A stretch of DNA of 19,507 bases from the NCBI GenBank assembly GCA_039927815.1, contig JBDSUJ010000147.1, positions 1-19,507 of the forward strand, given 5' to 3'. Of this stretch, positions 1 through 7,117 are shown piece by piece. The position numbers and the translations under genes are program-made. The notes under the pieces are model-generated. The model made no database searches, had not been told where the DNA came from, and saw nothing but the letters and a program-made list of their open reading frames with translations. The DNA is from Croceibacterium_A sp039927815. GTDB taxonomy: Bacteria; Pseudomonadota; Alphaproteobacteria; Sphingomonadales; Sphingomonadaceae. How positions within the stretch are numbered: the stretch's first letter is position 1; every line of letters starts with the position of its first letter.

Positions 1-37
1 CCTGCGCAAATCCATCGAAAGAGGTTGGCCCATCCAT
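1..37 (-). CDS. 5' end of an unidentified gene, cut by the window edge
   Basis: Reading the minus strand from the left edge, an ATG at 37 is preceded by a perfect ribosome binding site AAGGAGG (43-49) at a spacing of five bases. The frame stays open to the edge and encodes MDGPTSFDGFAQ. The good ribosome binding site is the only reason to call it a gene. Twelve residues are too few to assign a family. It would be the next minus-strand gene after the SRPBCC gene, about 120 bases downstream of its stop, and could have its own promoter in that gap. Confidence 0.55.
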   Translation of the reverse strand, partial: MDGPTSFDGFAQ

Positions 38-59
38 GCCGGCCTCCTTAACCAGCACG

Positions 60-74
60 GATTCTGAATCAGAA
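60..74. promoter_or_regulatory. Nested small palindromes upstream of the edge gene
   Basis: Two overlapping perfect palindromes are visible: GATTC-t-GAATC (60-70) and TTCTGA-a-TCAGAA (62-74). They lie 23 bases upstream of the start of the truncated minus-strand gene and just before its ribosome binding site, where an operator would be expected. No T-run follows, so a terminator is unlikely. Palindromes this short can occur by chance. Confidence 0.2.
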
Positions 75-157
75 ATTACCCACCGGGGGAATCCCTCAAT
101 GATTCATAACGGTCGAAAACCGCTCTAGTAGCCCAGGGCTCGCGCGATCATCACTCG

Positions 158-616
158 CTACTTGTACATCCCTTCGCGGATGTTCAGGCCGTGCTCGACC
201 CACGCCTTCAGCGCGCAGATCATCTGCGACCAGCCCATGCAGTTGCCGTAGCTGGCCTTGGGCCCGCCCGCGGTTTCGAGCCATCCTTCCTCGGCGATCT
301 CGACCAGGGTGCGACCGCCGTCGACCGCTTTGAAGCCCATCGTCACCGTGGTGTCGTAGGCCGGGCCCGGCTCGCCGCCGTCTTGCGCTTTCCAGTGCAG
401 GACGATCCGTTCGTTCGGGACCACTTCCTCGACGTGAACCGGGAACGCGCCCGGAAAATCCTTGAAATCCCAGGTCACCGTGGCCCCGCTTTCGAGCCGT
501 CCGACCGCGCCGCCGGTGGTGAAATAGTTGGACAGCTGGCGCGGATCGGCAACGGCTTCGAACACTTCGTGCACCGGTTTGGCTATGTGGGCGAAGACGC
601 GAAATTTCAAATCCAT
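158..616 (-). CDS. SRPBCC / AHSA1-like domain protein
   Basis: This 152-residue protein is a single START-like SRPBCC domain of the AHSA1 (Hsp90 ATPase activator homologue 1) type. These are helix-grip folds that bind hydrophobic ligands; most bacterial members have no known reaction. The N-terminal strand MDLKFRVFAHIAKPVHEVFEA, the central DPRQLSNYF segment and the C-terminal helix GWSQMICALKAWVEHG (about 128-143) are typical. I chose the ATG at 616 because AAGGAGCT (623-630) lies six bases upstream. An ATG at 643 would add nine residues but lacks a site and falls next to the operator. The gene is divergent from an ArsR regulator 47 bases away. Such ArsR/SRPBCC pairs are common, and the regulator probably controls this gene. 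The ligand is unknown. Confidence 0.88.
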   Translation of the reverse strand: MDLKFRVFAHIAKPVHEVFEAVADPRQLSNYFTTGGAVGRLESGATVTWDFKDFPGAFPVHVEEVVPNERIVLHWKAQDGGEPGPAYDTTVTMGFKAVDGGRTLVEIAEEGWLETAGGPKASYGNCMGWSQMICALKAWVEHGLNIREGMYK

Positions 617-643
617 AGCGATAGCTCCTTGAGTCGCGGTCAT

Positions 644-662
644 TTATGTTATAAAAACATAA
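644..662. promoter_or_regulatory. Inverted repeat, probable ArsR operator
   Basis: TTATGTT-ataaa-AACATAA is a perfect 7-base inverted repeat with a 5-base spacer, in an AT-rich island inside GC-rich DNA. It sits between the divergent SRPBCC and ArsR genes and ends one base before the ArsR ATG at 664. Its size fits the site of a dimeric winged-helix regulator. Binding here would block both directions, so I infer autoregulation plus control of the SRPBCC gene. Confidence 0.6.
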
Positions 663-663
663 C

Positions 664-1017
664 ATGTCAACCGACGACGATCTCGATGCCGTGTTCAAGG
701 CGCTCGCCAATCCGGTGCGCCGCGACATCTGCGACGCGCTCAAGCTGCGTCCGCTGACCACCAAACAGCTTGCCCTCGGGTTCCCAACGCTCGACCGGTG
801 CACGGTCATGCTGCACCTGGGGGCGCTGGAACGGGCGGGACTGGTGATCGCGGTCCGGAAGGGGCGCGAGCGGTTCAACTATCTCGACGCGACGCCAATC
901 GAAGCGATCCACGAGCGCTGGATCGGCCCCTACGCGGCCCATGCGGCGGCGCTGCTGTCGCGGCTCAAAAACGATCTTGATGCGGCCCCGGCGAAGCAAA
1001 TCGCAAGCCTGCCCTAG
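664..1017 (+). CDS. ArsR-family winged-helix transcriptional regulator
   Basis: This 117-residue protein is a compact winged helix-turn-helix regulator. The start FKALANPVRRDICDALK (11-27) is the usual first helix of the ArsR fold. The reading head is about residues 31-55 (LTTKQLALGF...TVMLHLGALERAGL), and the wing is VIAVRKGRERFNYLD (61-75). The metal-binding ELCVCDL motif of ArsR/SmtB sensors is absent, so this is probably not a metal sensor. It more likely responds to a small molecule or acts as a plain repressor. No ribosome binding site precedes the ATG, because the bases before it are the AT-rich inverted repeat. The mRNA may be leaderless. It is divergent from the SRPBCC gene, its probable target. 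Confidence 0.88.
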   Translation: MSTDDDLDAVFKALANPVRRDICDALKLRPLTTKQLALGFPTLDRCTVMLHLGALERAGLVIAVRKGRERFNYLDATPIEAIHERWIGPYAAHAAALLSRLKNDLDAAPAKQIASLP

Positions 1018-1066
1018 CGCCGCTTGCTTGCGGGCCGGCGGGCCTGCCGCTAACCGGTCGCGCATC

Positions 1067-2470
1067 ATGGACTACGTCTCCACTCGCGGCAGCGCCCCGG
1101 TACTCGATTTCGAGCGTGTCACCCTGGCCGGTCTCGGGAGCGACGGGGGGCTATATCTGCCGCGCGAATGGCCGCGCTTCAGCCATGCCGAGATCGCCGC
1201 GATGGCCGGGCTCAGCTACGTCGAGGTGGCGGTGCGGGTGATGCTTCCATTCGTGGGCGACAGCCTGACCGAATCCCGCCTGCGCGAGATGGCGAGCGAG
1301 GCGTACGGCCGGTTCGATCACGCCGCGGTGACGCCGCTGGTGCAGCTTGACGAACAGCTGTGGCTGCTCGAACTGTTTCACGGCCCGACGCTCGCATTCA
1401 AGGATGTCGCTCTGCAATTGCTCGGTCGGCTATTCGAGGAATTCCTCGCCCGGCGGGGCGAGCGGCTGACGATCGTCGGCGCGACCAGCGGTGACACCGG
1501 CTCCGCGGCGATCGACGCGGTCGCTGGGCGTGACAATGTCGACATCTTCATGCTCCATCCCAAGGGCCGGGTGAGCGAGGTGCAGCGTCGGCAGATGACC
1601 ACGGTCAAGGCGCCCAACGTCCACAACATCGCTCTCGCCGACGCCAGTTTCGACGATGCCCAGGCGATGGTGAAGCGGATGTTCGGCGATGCGGAGATGA
1701 CCGCGCGCTTCAACATCGGCGCGGTCAACTCGATCAACTGGGCGCGGCTGATGGCGCAAGTGGTGTACTACTTCGCCGCCGCGGTGCAGCTCGGCGCGCC
1801 CGGACGGACGGTTGCCTTCAGCGTCCCGACCGGCAATTTCGGCGATGTCTTCGCCGGCTATGTCGCGGCCCGCATGGGTTTGCCGATCGAGCGGCTGATC
1901 GTGGCCACCAACGTCAACGACATTCTCCACCGGGCGCTGTCAGCGGGCGACTATTCGGCCAACACGGTGACCCCCACGGCCGCGCCGTCGATGGACATTC
2001 AAGTCAGTTCAAACTTCGAACGGTTGCTGTTCGACTGTGGTGGCCGCAATGGCGCCGCGCTGGCGGACCAGATGCGCGGGTTCGAAGCGACCAAGGCCAT
2101 GCGCCTGACCAACGCCCAGCGCGAAGGCGCCGCCGGGCTGCTGACCAGCGCGCGGGCAGACGCCGCGGACATGGCCCGGGCAATGTCATGGGCGTGGCAG
2201 TCATGCGGCCAGGTGCTCGACCCCCATACCGCGATCGGGCTCCATGCCGCTCGCGCCGCGAACGTGCCGCAAGGCGTGCCGGTCGTCACGTTGGCCACCG
2301 CGCACCCCGCCAAATTTCCCGACGCGGTCGAGCGCGCGACCGGCCAGCGGCCCGCGCTGCCGTCCCGGGTTGGCGACTTGTTCGACCGCGAGGAGCGCTA
2401 TGTCGAGCTGCCGGGCGATTATGCCGCGGTGGCGGCGTACATCGCCGGGCACGCGACCCCGTCGGCCTGA
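1067..2470 (+). CDS. thrC: Threonine synthase
   Basis: ThrC converts O-phospho-L-homoserine to L-threonine plus phosphate using pyridoxal phosphate (PLP), the last step of threonine synthesis in the cytoplasm. The 467-residue protein has the N-terminal MDYVSTRG start of the family, the PLP lysine K112 in FHGPTLAFKD (104-113), the GATSGDTGSAA loop (138-148) and the phosphate-binding PTGNFGDVFAGY (254-265). Its length fits the longer, fold-type II bacterial and yeast form. The open frame extends upstream to 941, but the family start is the ATG at 1067, which avoids overlap with ArsR. No strong ribosome binding site is visible. The stop overlaps the next start (TGATG at 2468-2472), so the downstream methyltransferase is translationally coupled. 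Confidence 0.96.
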   Translation: MDYVSTRGSAPVLDFERVTLAGLGSDGGLYLPREWPRFSHAEIAAMAGLSYVEVAVRVMLPFVGDSLTESRLREMASEAYGRFDHAAVTPLVQLDEQLWLLELFHGPTLAFKDVALQLLGRLFEEFLARRGERLTIVGATSGDTGSAAIDAVAGRDNVDIFMLHPKGRVSEVQRRQMTTVKAPNVHNIALADASFDDAQAMVKRMFGDAEMTARFNIGAVNSINWARLMAQVVYYFAAAVQLGAPGRTVAFSVPTGNFGDVFAGYVAARMGLPIERLIVATNVNDILHRALSAGDYSANTVTPTAAPSMDIQVSSNFERLLFDCGGRNGAALADQMRGFEATKAMRLTNAQREGAAGLLTSARADAADMARAMSWAWQSCGQVLDPHTAIGLHAARAANVPQGVPVVTLATAHPAKFPDAVERATGQRPALPSRVGDLFDREERYVELPGDYAAVAAYIAGHATPSA

Positions 2471-3357
2471 TGGCGGACCTGAGCCGTCAGCCGCTGATCC
2501 TCGAAGGCGCGGGGTGGGACGATTACGGCCTGATCGACAGCGGCAGCGGGCGCAAGTTCGAGCGTTACGGCAACCGCACGTTCGTGCGCCCCGAACCGCA
2601 GGCGCTGTGGACCGCGCACCAGGCCGAGTGGGACGCCGACGGCGAGTTCGTGCCGGGTTCCGACGACGACGGCGGCGGGCGCTGGCGGTTCGATCGGGAC
2701 GTACCGGCCGACGGATGGCCGCTGGCGTGGCACGAGGTGCGCTTTACCGCGCAGTGCACCCCGTTCCGCCACCTCGGCTTGTTCCCAGACATGGCCCCGG
2801 TGTGGGCGTGGATGCGCGCACAACTCGCCGGGCGGACCGACGCGCACACCCTGAACCTGTTCGGCTACACCGGGGTCGGCACGCTGGCGCTGAGCGCGCA
2901 TGGCCCGGTCACGCATGTCGATGCGAGCAAGAAATCGGTCGCGCAGGCGCGCGACAACGCGGCTCTGTCGGGCATGGCCGAGCGCCCGATCCGCTGGCTG
3001 GTCGACGATGCGGGCAAATTCGCCGCGCGCGAGGTCCGGCGCGGGAAGCGTTATGACGGGATCATCCTCGATCCGCCCAAGTTCGGCCGCGGGCCCGAAG
3101 GTGAGGTGTGGCGGCTTGAAGATAGCTTGCCACCGCTGATCGCCGAGTGCCGCAACTTGCTCGACCGCGACAGCCGATTCCTGTTCCTCACCGTCTACGC
3201 TGTCAGGATGAGCAGTCTCGCGCTGGCGGGCCTGCTGGTCGAGCATCTCGGCGACTTGCCGGGCACCATCGAGCACGGCGACCTGGCGGTCAGGGAGGAA
3301 GGCGACGATGGACGCCTGCTGCCAACCGCCATTTTCGCCCGCTGGCGCAACCTTTAG
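2470..3357 (+). CDS. Class I SAM-dependent RNA methyltransferase, RlmI-like
   Basis: This 295-residue protein has a Rossmann methyltransferase fold of the RlmI/RlmK type, which methylates 23S rRNA. The SAM-binding motif I is LNLFGYTGVGTLALSA (128-143). The acidic ribose-binding residue is D151 in HVDASKKSVAQARDN, and motif IV is DPPKFGRG (201-208), close to the DPPKF of RlmI. The N-terminal part (1-110) is not the PUA domain of E. coli RlmI, so the exact target base cannot be read from the sequence. The start overlaps the thrC stop. Its 3' end overlaps the convergent NUDIX gene by four bases. Pairing with thrC looks like co-transcription without shared function. Confidence 0.85.
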   Translation: MADLSRQPLILEGAGWDDYGLIDSGSGRKFERYGNRTFVRPEPQALWTAHQAEWDADGEFVPGSDDDGGGRWRFDRDVPADGWPLAWHEVRFTAQCTPFRHLGLFPDMAPVWAWMRAQLAGRTDAHTLNLFGYTGVGTLALSAHGPVTHVDASKKSVAQARDNAALSGMAERPIRWLVDDAGKFAAREVRRGKRYDGIILDPPKFGRGPEGEVWRLEDSLPPLIAECRNLLDRDSRFLFLTVYAVRMSSLALAGLLVEHLGDLPGTIEHGDLAVREEGDDGRLLPTAIFARWRNL

Positions 3358-3809
3358 CCCAGTAGTTCGGCGAGCCGGTCGAGCAGCGGCAGCTGGCTCG
3401 GCAGCATGGCCGCACGCGCTTCGTCGAGAGTCAGCCAGCGCGCATCATCGACCTCGGGATAATGTTCGATCCGGCCGCTGCGGGGGGGCCATTCGAGTTC
3501 GAACGTGATGCTGGTCAGGCGCGCCGGGTCAAAATCTTGTTCGGCGGCATAAGCGACCACCTGCTTGCCGCCCGCCTGGCGGATTTCGCCCAGCGGCGTC
3601 AGCGCAGTCGTCAGAACAAGGCCGAGCTCCTCCTCGACTTCGCGCCGCGCCGCAAGCTCGGGCGCTTCGCCCGGGTCGATCCCGCCCTTGGCGATCTGCC
3701 ACGCGCCCTGGTCGCGATTGCGCCAGTAGGGACCGCCGGGATGCACCAGCAGTACCTCGGTCCCACGCGGCCCGTGGCGATGGATCAGGACTCCGGCACT
3801 GCGCTGCAT
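3354..3809 (-). CDS. NUDIX hydrolase
   Basis: NUDIX enzymes hydrolyse nucleoside diphosphates linked to another moiety. The 151-residue protein has an exact NUDIX box, G-x5-E-x7-REVEEELGL at residues 42-64, with the catalytic magnesium-binding glutamates E57, E60 and E61. The opening SAGVLIHRHGPRGTEVLLVHPGGP and the WQIAKGG before the box resemble small diadenosine-polyphosphate or house-cleaning NUDIX proteins. The substrate is not certain. An in-frame TTG at 3815 is an alternative start. I prefer the ATG at 3809, although neither has a good ribosome binding site. It lies downstream of a secreted protein gene on the same strand but behind a terminator hairpin, so it probably has its own promoter. 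Confidence 0.92.
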   Translation of the reverse strand: MQRSAGVLIHRHGPRGTEVLLVHPGGPYWRNRDQGAWQIAKGGIDPGEAPELAARREVEEELGLVLTTALTPLGEIRQAGGKQVVAYAAEQDFDPARLTSITFELEWPPRSGRIEHYPEVDDARWLTLDEARAAMLPSQLPLLDRLAELLG

Positions 3810-3825
3810 GGGCAATCAACGAAAC

Positions 3826-3851
3826 GGGCGCCCGGATCGCTCCGGACGCCC
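3826..3851 (-). terminator. Hairpin terminator after the secreted-protein gene
   Basis: An 11-base stem with one mismatch and a TCGC loop (GGGCGcCCGGA / TCCGGaCGCCC, read on the plus strand) lies 22 bases past the stop of the 3874-5001 gene. On the minus strand it is followed by GTTTCGTTGA, a short U-rich tail. It most likely ends that transcript before the NUDIX gene. The U-tract is weak, so termination may be partial. Confidence 0.6.
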
Positions 3852-3873
3852 ACTTTCGCCTGATCTCGCGGGC

Positions 3874-5001
3874 TTACTGCCGGCCCTGTTCGGCCTGGCG
3901 GTCTTCCGCACTGGCGGCCTGCAAGGTGCCGGCCCGCGAGGATGTGATGTAGTTGCGCACCTGCACGTCACCTTCGTGGCAGGCGTATTCGTAGAACGCG
4001 TATTTCTCGTCGCGCGTCCAGTCGAGGCGAGCAGTCCAGGGCGCGGTGAAGACTTGCGGATCCGAATACGTCATCTCGTACGTGATGTTGTTCGGGCCAA
4101 CCGGGGTCAGGCGTTCGATGACCTTGGCCTGATTGCTGGTCGGAATGACGTTGCTGGGGGGAACGCCCAGCGTCGCCATGTTGAGCGGCGATCCGTTACG
4201 AGCGTAGGCATTGGTGGTGGCGCTGTCGCCCGTCTTGATGTTGGTCGTCTCGATGACCAGCGTATTGCCTTCCCAGTGGCCGACGCTGCTGCCCAGCCAG
4301 GCTTCGACCGGCTGGGGCCAATGCGCCCGGTCGGTCCCGGCCTTGGCAATCGGGATCACGCGCGTGCCGAGCATTTCGAGCGCGATCGAGACATAGCCCG
4401 GCGACTGGAACACGCGGATGCCGTTGTTGTAACGGAACGGCAGCATCGAAGCGGGGAACCCGCGCGAGACGCAGCGGTCCCAGCTGTCGAAATCGGTCAC
4501 CCAGTTGTACTTGGTGTTGGGTGTCCAGCTTGAGCGGCCGGCCTTCATCAGGGCCTGCGCCTGCGGAGTGAACGGGGGCAGCTGACCGCTTGGCGGATCG
4601 ACCAGGAGCGAAGTGCGCCGACCCGAAACATCGGATTCGACCCAGTGGCCCATGCCGATTTTGCCGCTCTTGTCTTCGGCCTCGTAAGCCTTGGTCGAGC
4701 TGTTGGCACGTTCCAGCCGCTGGGCGTATTCCTCAGGGGTCAGCCAGTACCGGTTGCCGAAATTTGCCGGACGATTCATCGGCAGGCTTGCGATATTCTC
4801 GATCGGCCAAGTGCCGTGCAGGTCGGGGTCGCCCCACGCCGTCCGCTTCGGTACGTACGTGTGCGGAACCGGCGGCATGACTGTCAGATCGGTCGGTGCC
4901 GTCATTTGCGCCGAGGCCACTGACGAGCCGGCGACTAGCGAGAGCGAGGCGGCGAGCGCTGCGGCCCGCGAAATGGTGTGTGTGAGACCGCGCTGTCTCA
5001 T
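3874..5001 (-). CDS. Secreted protein of unknown function
   Basis: This 375-residue protein begins with a signal peptide: basic MRQRGLTHTISR, a hydrophobic Ala/Leu/Ser stretch, and a likely cut after VASAQ near residue 32. The mature part carries motifs I recognise from a widespread uncharacterised family in Alphaproteobacteria and Acidobacteria: WGDPDLHGTWP, YWLTPEEYAQR, GRRTSLLVDPPSG, the DRCVSRGFPASMLP segment, SVGHWEGNTLVIETTN and DEKYAFYEYACHEGD. No enzymatic motif is apparent and I know no assigned reaction. Members often appear near catabolic or outer-membrane genes, but none is adjacent here. The ATG has a good ribosome binding site, GGAAGGA, five to seven bases upstream. The extracytoplasmic location is inferred from the signal peptide. 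Confidence 0.8.
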   Translation of the reverse strand: MRQRGLTHTISRAAALAASLSLVAGSSVASAQMTAPTDLTVMPPVPHTYVPKRTAWGDPDLHGTWPIENIASLPMNRPANFGNRYWLTPEEYAQRLERANSSTKAYEAEDKSGKIGMGHWVESDVSGRRTSLLVDPPSGQLPPFTPQAQALMKAGRSSWTPNTKYNWVTDFDSWDRCVSRGFPASMLPFRYNNGIRVFQSPGYVSIALEMLGTRVIPIAKAGTDRAHWPQPVEAWLGSSVGHWEGNTLVIETTNIKTGDSATTNAYARNGSPLNMATLGVPPSNVIPTSNQAKVIERLTPVGPNNITYEMTYSDPQVFTAPWTARLDWTRDEKYAFYEYACHEGDVQVRNYITSSRAGTLQAASAEDRQAEQGRQ

Positions 5002-5044
5002 GATCGTTCCTTCCCAAAGTCAGCTATGTGTGCTGCGTACGTTC

Positions 5045-5074
5045 CTTATAGACGATTGGGCCCGCGCGTGACCA
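5045..5074 (-). promoter_or_regulatory. Possible sigma-70 promoter for the secreted-protein gene
   Basis: On the minus strand TATAAG (5045-5050) resembles a -10 box. TGGTCA (5069-5074) lies 18 bases upstream as a poor -35 box. The predicted RNA would have a leader of roughly 35-40 bases before the ATG at 5001. This is based on sequence resemblance only. Confidence 0.3.
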
Positions 5075-5159
5075 GCGTCCAATTGGTCGCAAGATGTACA
5101 TTGTGGACTTTGTCCGAAACGGGTGCCATCGCCCCGCCGCACCTGACGGGAGCATGATA

Positions 5160-5528
5160 GTGGCCGACAGCCTGATCCTCGAATTGGCCGATTTCGTGCA
5201 CCCCGTGCACACCGGCATTTACTCGGAGGAAACCGGCCAGCCACAGCCGCTGCGCTTTACCGTCCAGGCCCGGATGAGGACGACCGCGCATTACGATGCC
5301 GGCACCTCGCTTGACGCCAGCAAGAACTACATGGACCTCAAGTTCGCCTGTTCGCAGGCCCTGGGCAATACCCATTTCAAGCTGATCGAGGCAGTTGCCG
5401 AGCACGTCTGCGAAACGCTGTTCGCGCAGGACAAGCGGGTCGAGGCGGTCAGCGTCAAGATCGTCAAGTTGGCGCTGAGTGAGGCGGACGAGCAGATCGG
5501 CATCACTTTGACGCGCGAGCGGCGCTGA
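5160..5528 (+). CDS. Dihydroneopterin aldolase-like protein (FolB family)
   Basis: FolB-type enzymes cleave or epimerise 7,8-dihydroneopterin in folate synthesis. In this 122-residue protein the residues equivalent to the E. coli FolB active site are kept: the glutamates in GIYSEE (19-24), Y57 in ASKNYMDL, the pterin-anchoring E77 in HFKLIEAVAEHV, and K103 in VKIVKLA. The usual proline after the catalytic lysine region is replaced. I prefer the GTG at 5160 (protein begins MADSLILEL) because GGGAG (5148-5152) lies seven bases upstream. The ATG at 5154 is only one base from that site. It is the first gene of a five-gene operon with moaA, moaD and moaE, and its stop overlaps the next start. FolX-like epimerase activity is an alternative. 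Confidence 0.82.
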   Translation: MADSLILELADFVHPVHTGIYSEETGQPQPLRFTVQARMRTTAHYDAGTSLDASKNYMDLKFACSQALGNTHFKLIEAVAEHVCETLFAQDKRVEAVSVKIVKLALSEADEQIGITLTRERR

Positions 5529-5860
5529 TGGCGCAGGCGGCATTGCGGCTCGTTGCGCTCCCTCCGGCGCCGCTCGATGCCGCGCTGGCGTTCCACGCCG
5601 AATATCTGGCGGCGGCGCGCGCGCTGTTTGGCAAGCACGACGCCGTGGTCCTGGTGTTCGCACCGGCGGGCCACGAACACCGCGCATGGCGCCTCGCCGC
5701 GGTTCAGGAGCTCGCCCGCGAGGCCAGCCCGTGCCGGGTCAACGCAGTGGCCGGCAGCGACGAGGACGCGCTGGCCGAAACGCTTGCCTATCTCGAAGCC
5801 GCTCCGGGCGTGACTGGGCAACTGCTCGCGGTGGATGGCAAACCGGACCAGATCGGGTAA
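5528..5860 (+). CDS. Short Rossmann/SDR-like protein, C-terminal half only
   Basis: This 110-residue protein starts in the TGATG overlap with the folB-like gene, so it is translationally coupled. Its second half looks like the end of a short-chain dehydrogenase/reductase (SDR): AWRLAAVQELAREA then CRVNAVAG (69-76), and GVTGQLLAVDG (94-104), matching the family's RVNAVAPG and ITGQVLAVDGG. The N-terminal TGxxxGxG cofactor motif and the catalytic YxxxK are missing, so it is unlikely to be an active reductase by itself. It is not obviously decaying: the frame is intact, the coupling is tight and a hydrophobic strand AVVLVFAPAG (39-48) is kept. Given its place between FolB and MoaA, it may descend from a FolM-like pterin reductase. 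The function is unknown. Confidence 0.7.
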   Translation: MAQAALRLVALPPAPLDAALAFHAEYLAAARALFGKHDAVVLVFAPAGHEHRAWRLAAVQELAREASPCRVNAVAGSDEDALAETLAYLEAAPGVTGQLLAVDGKPDQIG

Positions 5861-5869
5861 GGTGGTCGG

Positions 5870-6871
5870 GTGAGCTGTTCCACCCCTCTCGTCGACGCGT
5901 TCAACCGGCGCATTAGCTATTTGCGGTTGTCGGTTACCGATCGGTGCGATTTGCGGTGCAGCTATTGCATGCCGGAAGCGATGCAGTTCCTGCCCCGCAA
6001 GGAAGTGCTCAGCCTAGAAGAACTCCATAAGCTGGCGCTAGCGTTCATCGACCGCGGCGTGACCAAGATCCGCCTGACCGGCGGCGAGCCGCTGGTGCGG
6101 CGCGACATGATCGAACTGGTGCGCGCGATCGGCCGCAAGCTGGGTGACGGGCTGGACGAACTGACGCTGACCACCAACGGTACGCAGCTCGCCCACCATG
6201 CCGAGGACCTCGTCGCGGCGGGGGTCAAGCGGATCAACGTCTCGCTCGACACGATGGATGGCGCGCTGTTCCAGCAGTTGAGCCGGCGCGATCGGCTGAG
6301 CCAGGTGCTGGAAGGGATTGCCGCCGCCAAGCAGGCCGGGCTCGCGGTCAAGCTCAATACCGTAGCGCTCAAGGCATTGAATGAGAGCGAAATTCCGTTC
6401 CTCGTCGAATGGGCGCACGCCCATGGGCACGAGATCACGCTGATCGAGGTCATGCCGCTGGGCGAGATCGATGGCGAGCGGGTTGACCATTACTTGCCGC
6501 TGTCCGCCGTGCGCGATGCGCTCGAGCAACGCTGGACGCTCACGCCGAGCGAGCATCGCAGCGGCGGGCCGGCGCGCTATTTCGATATTCCCGAAACCGG
6601 CGGGCGACTGGGCTTGATCACCCCGCTGACCAACAACTTCTGCGCCGGGTGCAATCGCATCCGGGTGACCGCGACCGGGCAGCTTTACGCGTGCCTGGGC
6701 GGGGCCGAGCAGGTCGACTTGCGCGCCGCATTACGCTCGGACGCGCCCGACGCGAACATTGCCGCCGCGTTGGACGAGGCGATGCGGATCAAGCCCGAGC
6801 GGCATCATTTCCGCATCGAGCGCGGGCTGGAGCCGGCGCAGCCGCGCCACATGTCGCTCACCGGCGGCTGA
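5870..6871 (+). CDS. moaA: GTP 3',8-cyclase
   Basis: MoaA is a radical-SAM enzyme that converts GTP to 3',8-cyclo-7,8-dihydro-GTP, the first step of molybdenum cofactor synthesis. The 333-residue protein has the N-terminal [4Fe-4S] motif C26-x3-C30-x2-C33 (DRCDLRCSYCMPE), the SAM-binding LTGGEPL segment, and the second cluster C258-x2-C261-x13-C275 (FCAGCNRIRV...YACLGG). It ends in the essential Gly-Gly (MSLTGG). The start is a GTG at 5870 with AAGGTGG a few bases upstream, nine bases after the previous stop. moaD and moaE follow directly. MoaC, needed for the next step, is not in this window. Confidence 0.97.
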   Translation: MSCSTPLVDAFNRRISYLRLSVTDRCDLRCSYCMPEAMQFLPRKEVLSLEELHKLALAFIDRGVTKIRLTGGEPLVRRDMIELVRAIGRKLGDGLDELTLTTNGTQLAHHAEDLVAAGVKRINVSLDTMDGALFQQLSRRDRLSQVLEGIAAAKQAGLAVKLNTVALKALNESEIPFLVEWAHAHGHEITLIEVMPLGEIDGERVDHYLPLSAVRDALEQRWTLTPSEHRSGGPARYFDIPETGGRLGLITPLTNNFCAGCNRIRVTATGQLYACLGGAEQVDLRAALRSDAPDANIAAALDEAMRIKPERHHFRIERGLEPAQPRHMSLTGG

Positions 6872-6873
6872 GC

Positions 6874-7116
6874 ATGAGCATCAAACTGGTCTTCCTCGGC
6901 AAGCTGGCCGACCTCGCCGGTGTGTCCGAACGCGAGGTGGATGCGCCGCTCGACTGGGGCTCGCTGACTGAGGAACTCGACGGCGCGCTGGGTGATGCAG
7001 TCGCGTGCGGCAAGATCAAGGTCGCGGTCAACGGCACGGTGATCCCGGAGAACAGCGCGCTGGCCGCCAGTGATGGCGACGAGGTGGCCCTGCTGCCCCC
7101 GGTCAGCGGCGGGTAG
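6874..7116 (+). CDS. moaD: Molybdopterin synthase small subunit (sulfur carrier)
   Basis: MoaD carries the sulfur, as a C-terminal thiocarboxylate, used by MoaE to make molybdopterin from precursor Z. The 80-residue ubiquitin-fold protein begins MSIKLVFLGKLADLAG and ends in the diagnostic PPVSGG, whose terminal Gly-Gly is adenylated and sulfurated. VKIKVAVNGT-type strands and GDEVALLPP near the end match the family, and the length is typical. A longer open frame extends upstream inside moaA. The ATG at 6874, two bases after the moaA stop, gives the family start. Translation is probably coupled. Confidence 0.95.
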   Translation: MSIKLVFLGKLADLAGVSEREVDAPLDWGSLTEELDGALGDAVACGKIKVAVNGTVIPENSALAASDGDEVALLPPVSGG

Positions 7117-7117
7117 C

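Noticed and set aside
96..878. 260-codon minus-strand open frame over the SRPBCC/ArsR region
   Set aside because: The translation is Arg/Ser-rich without motifs and overlaps two recognisable genes and their operator.
6779..6792. GCGAT-gcgg-ATCAA, resembling an FNR half-site pair
   Set aside because: It is inside the moaA coding sequence, has two mismatches in one half and no gene starts nearby.
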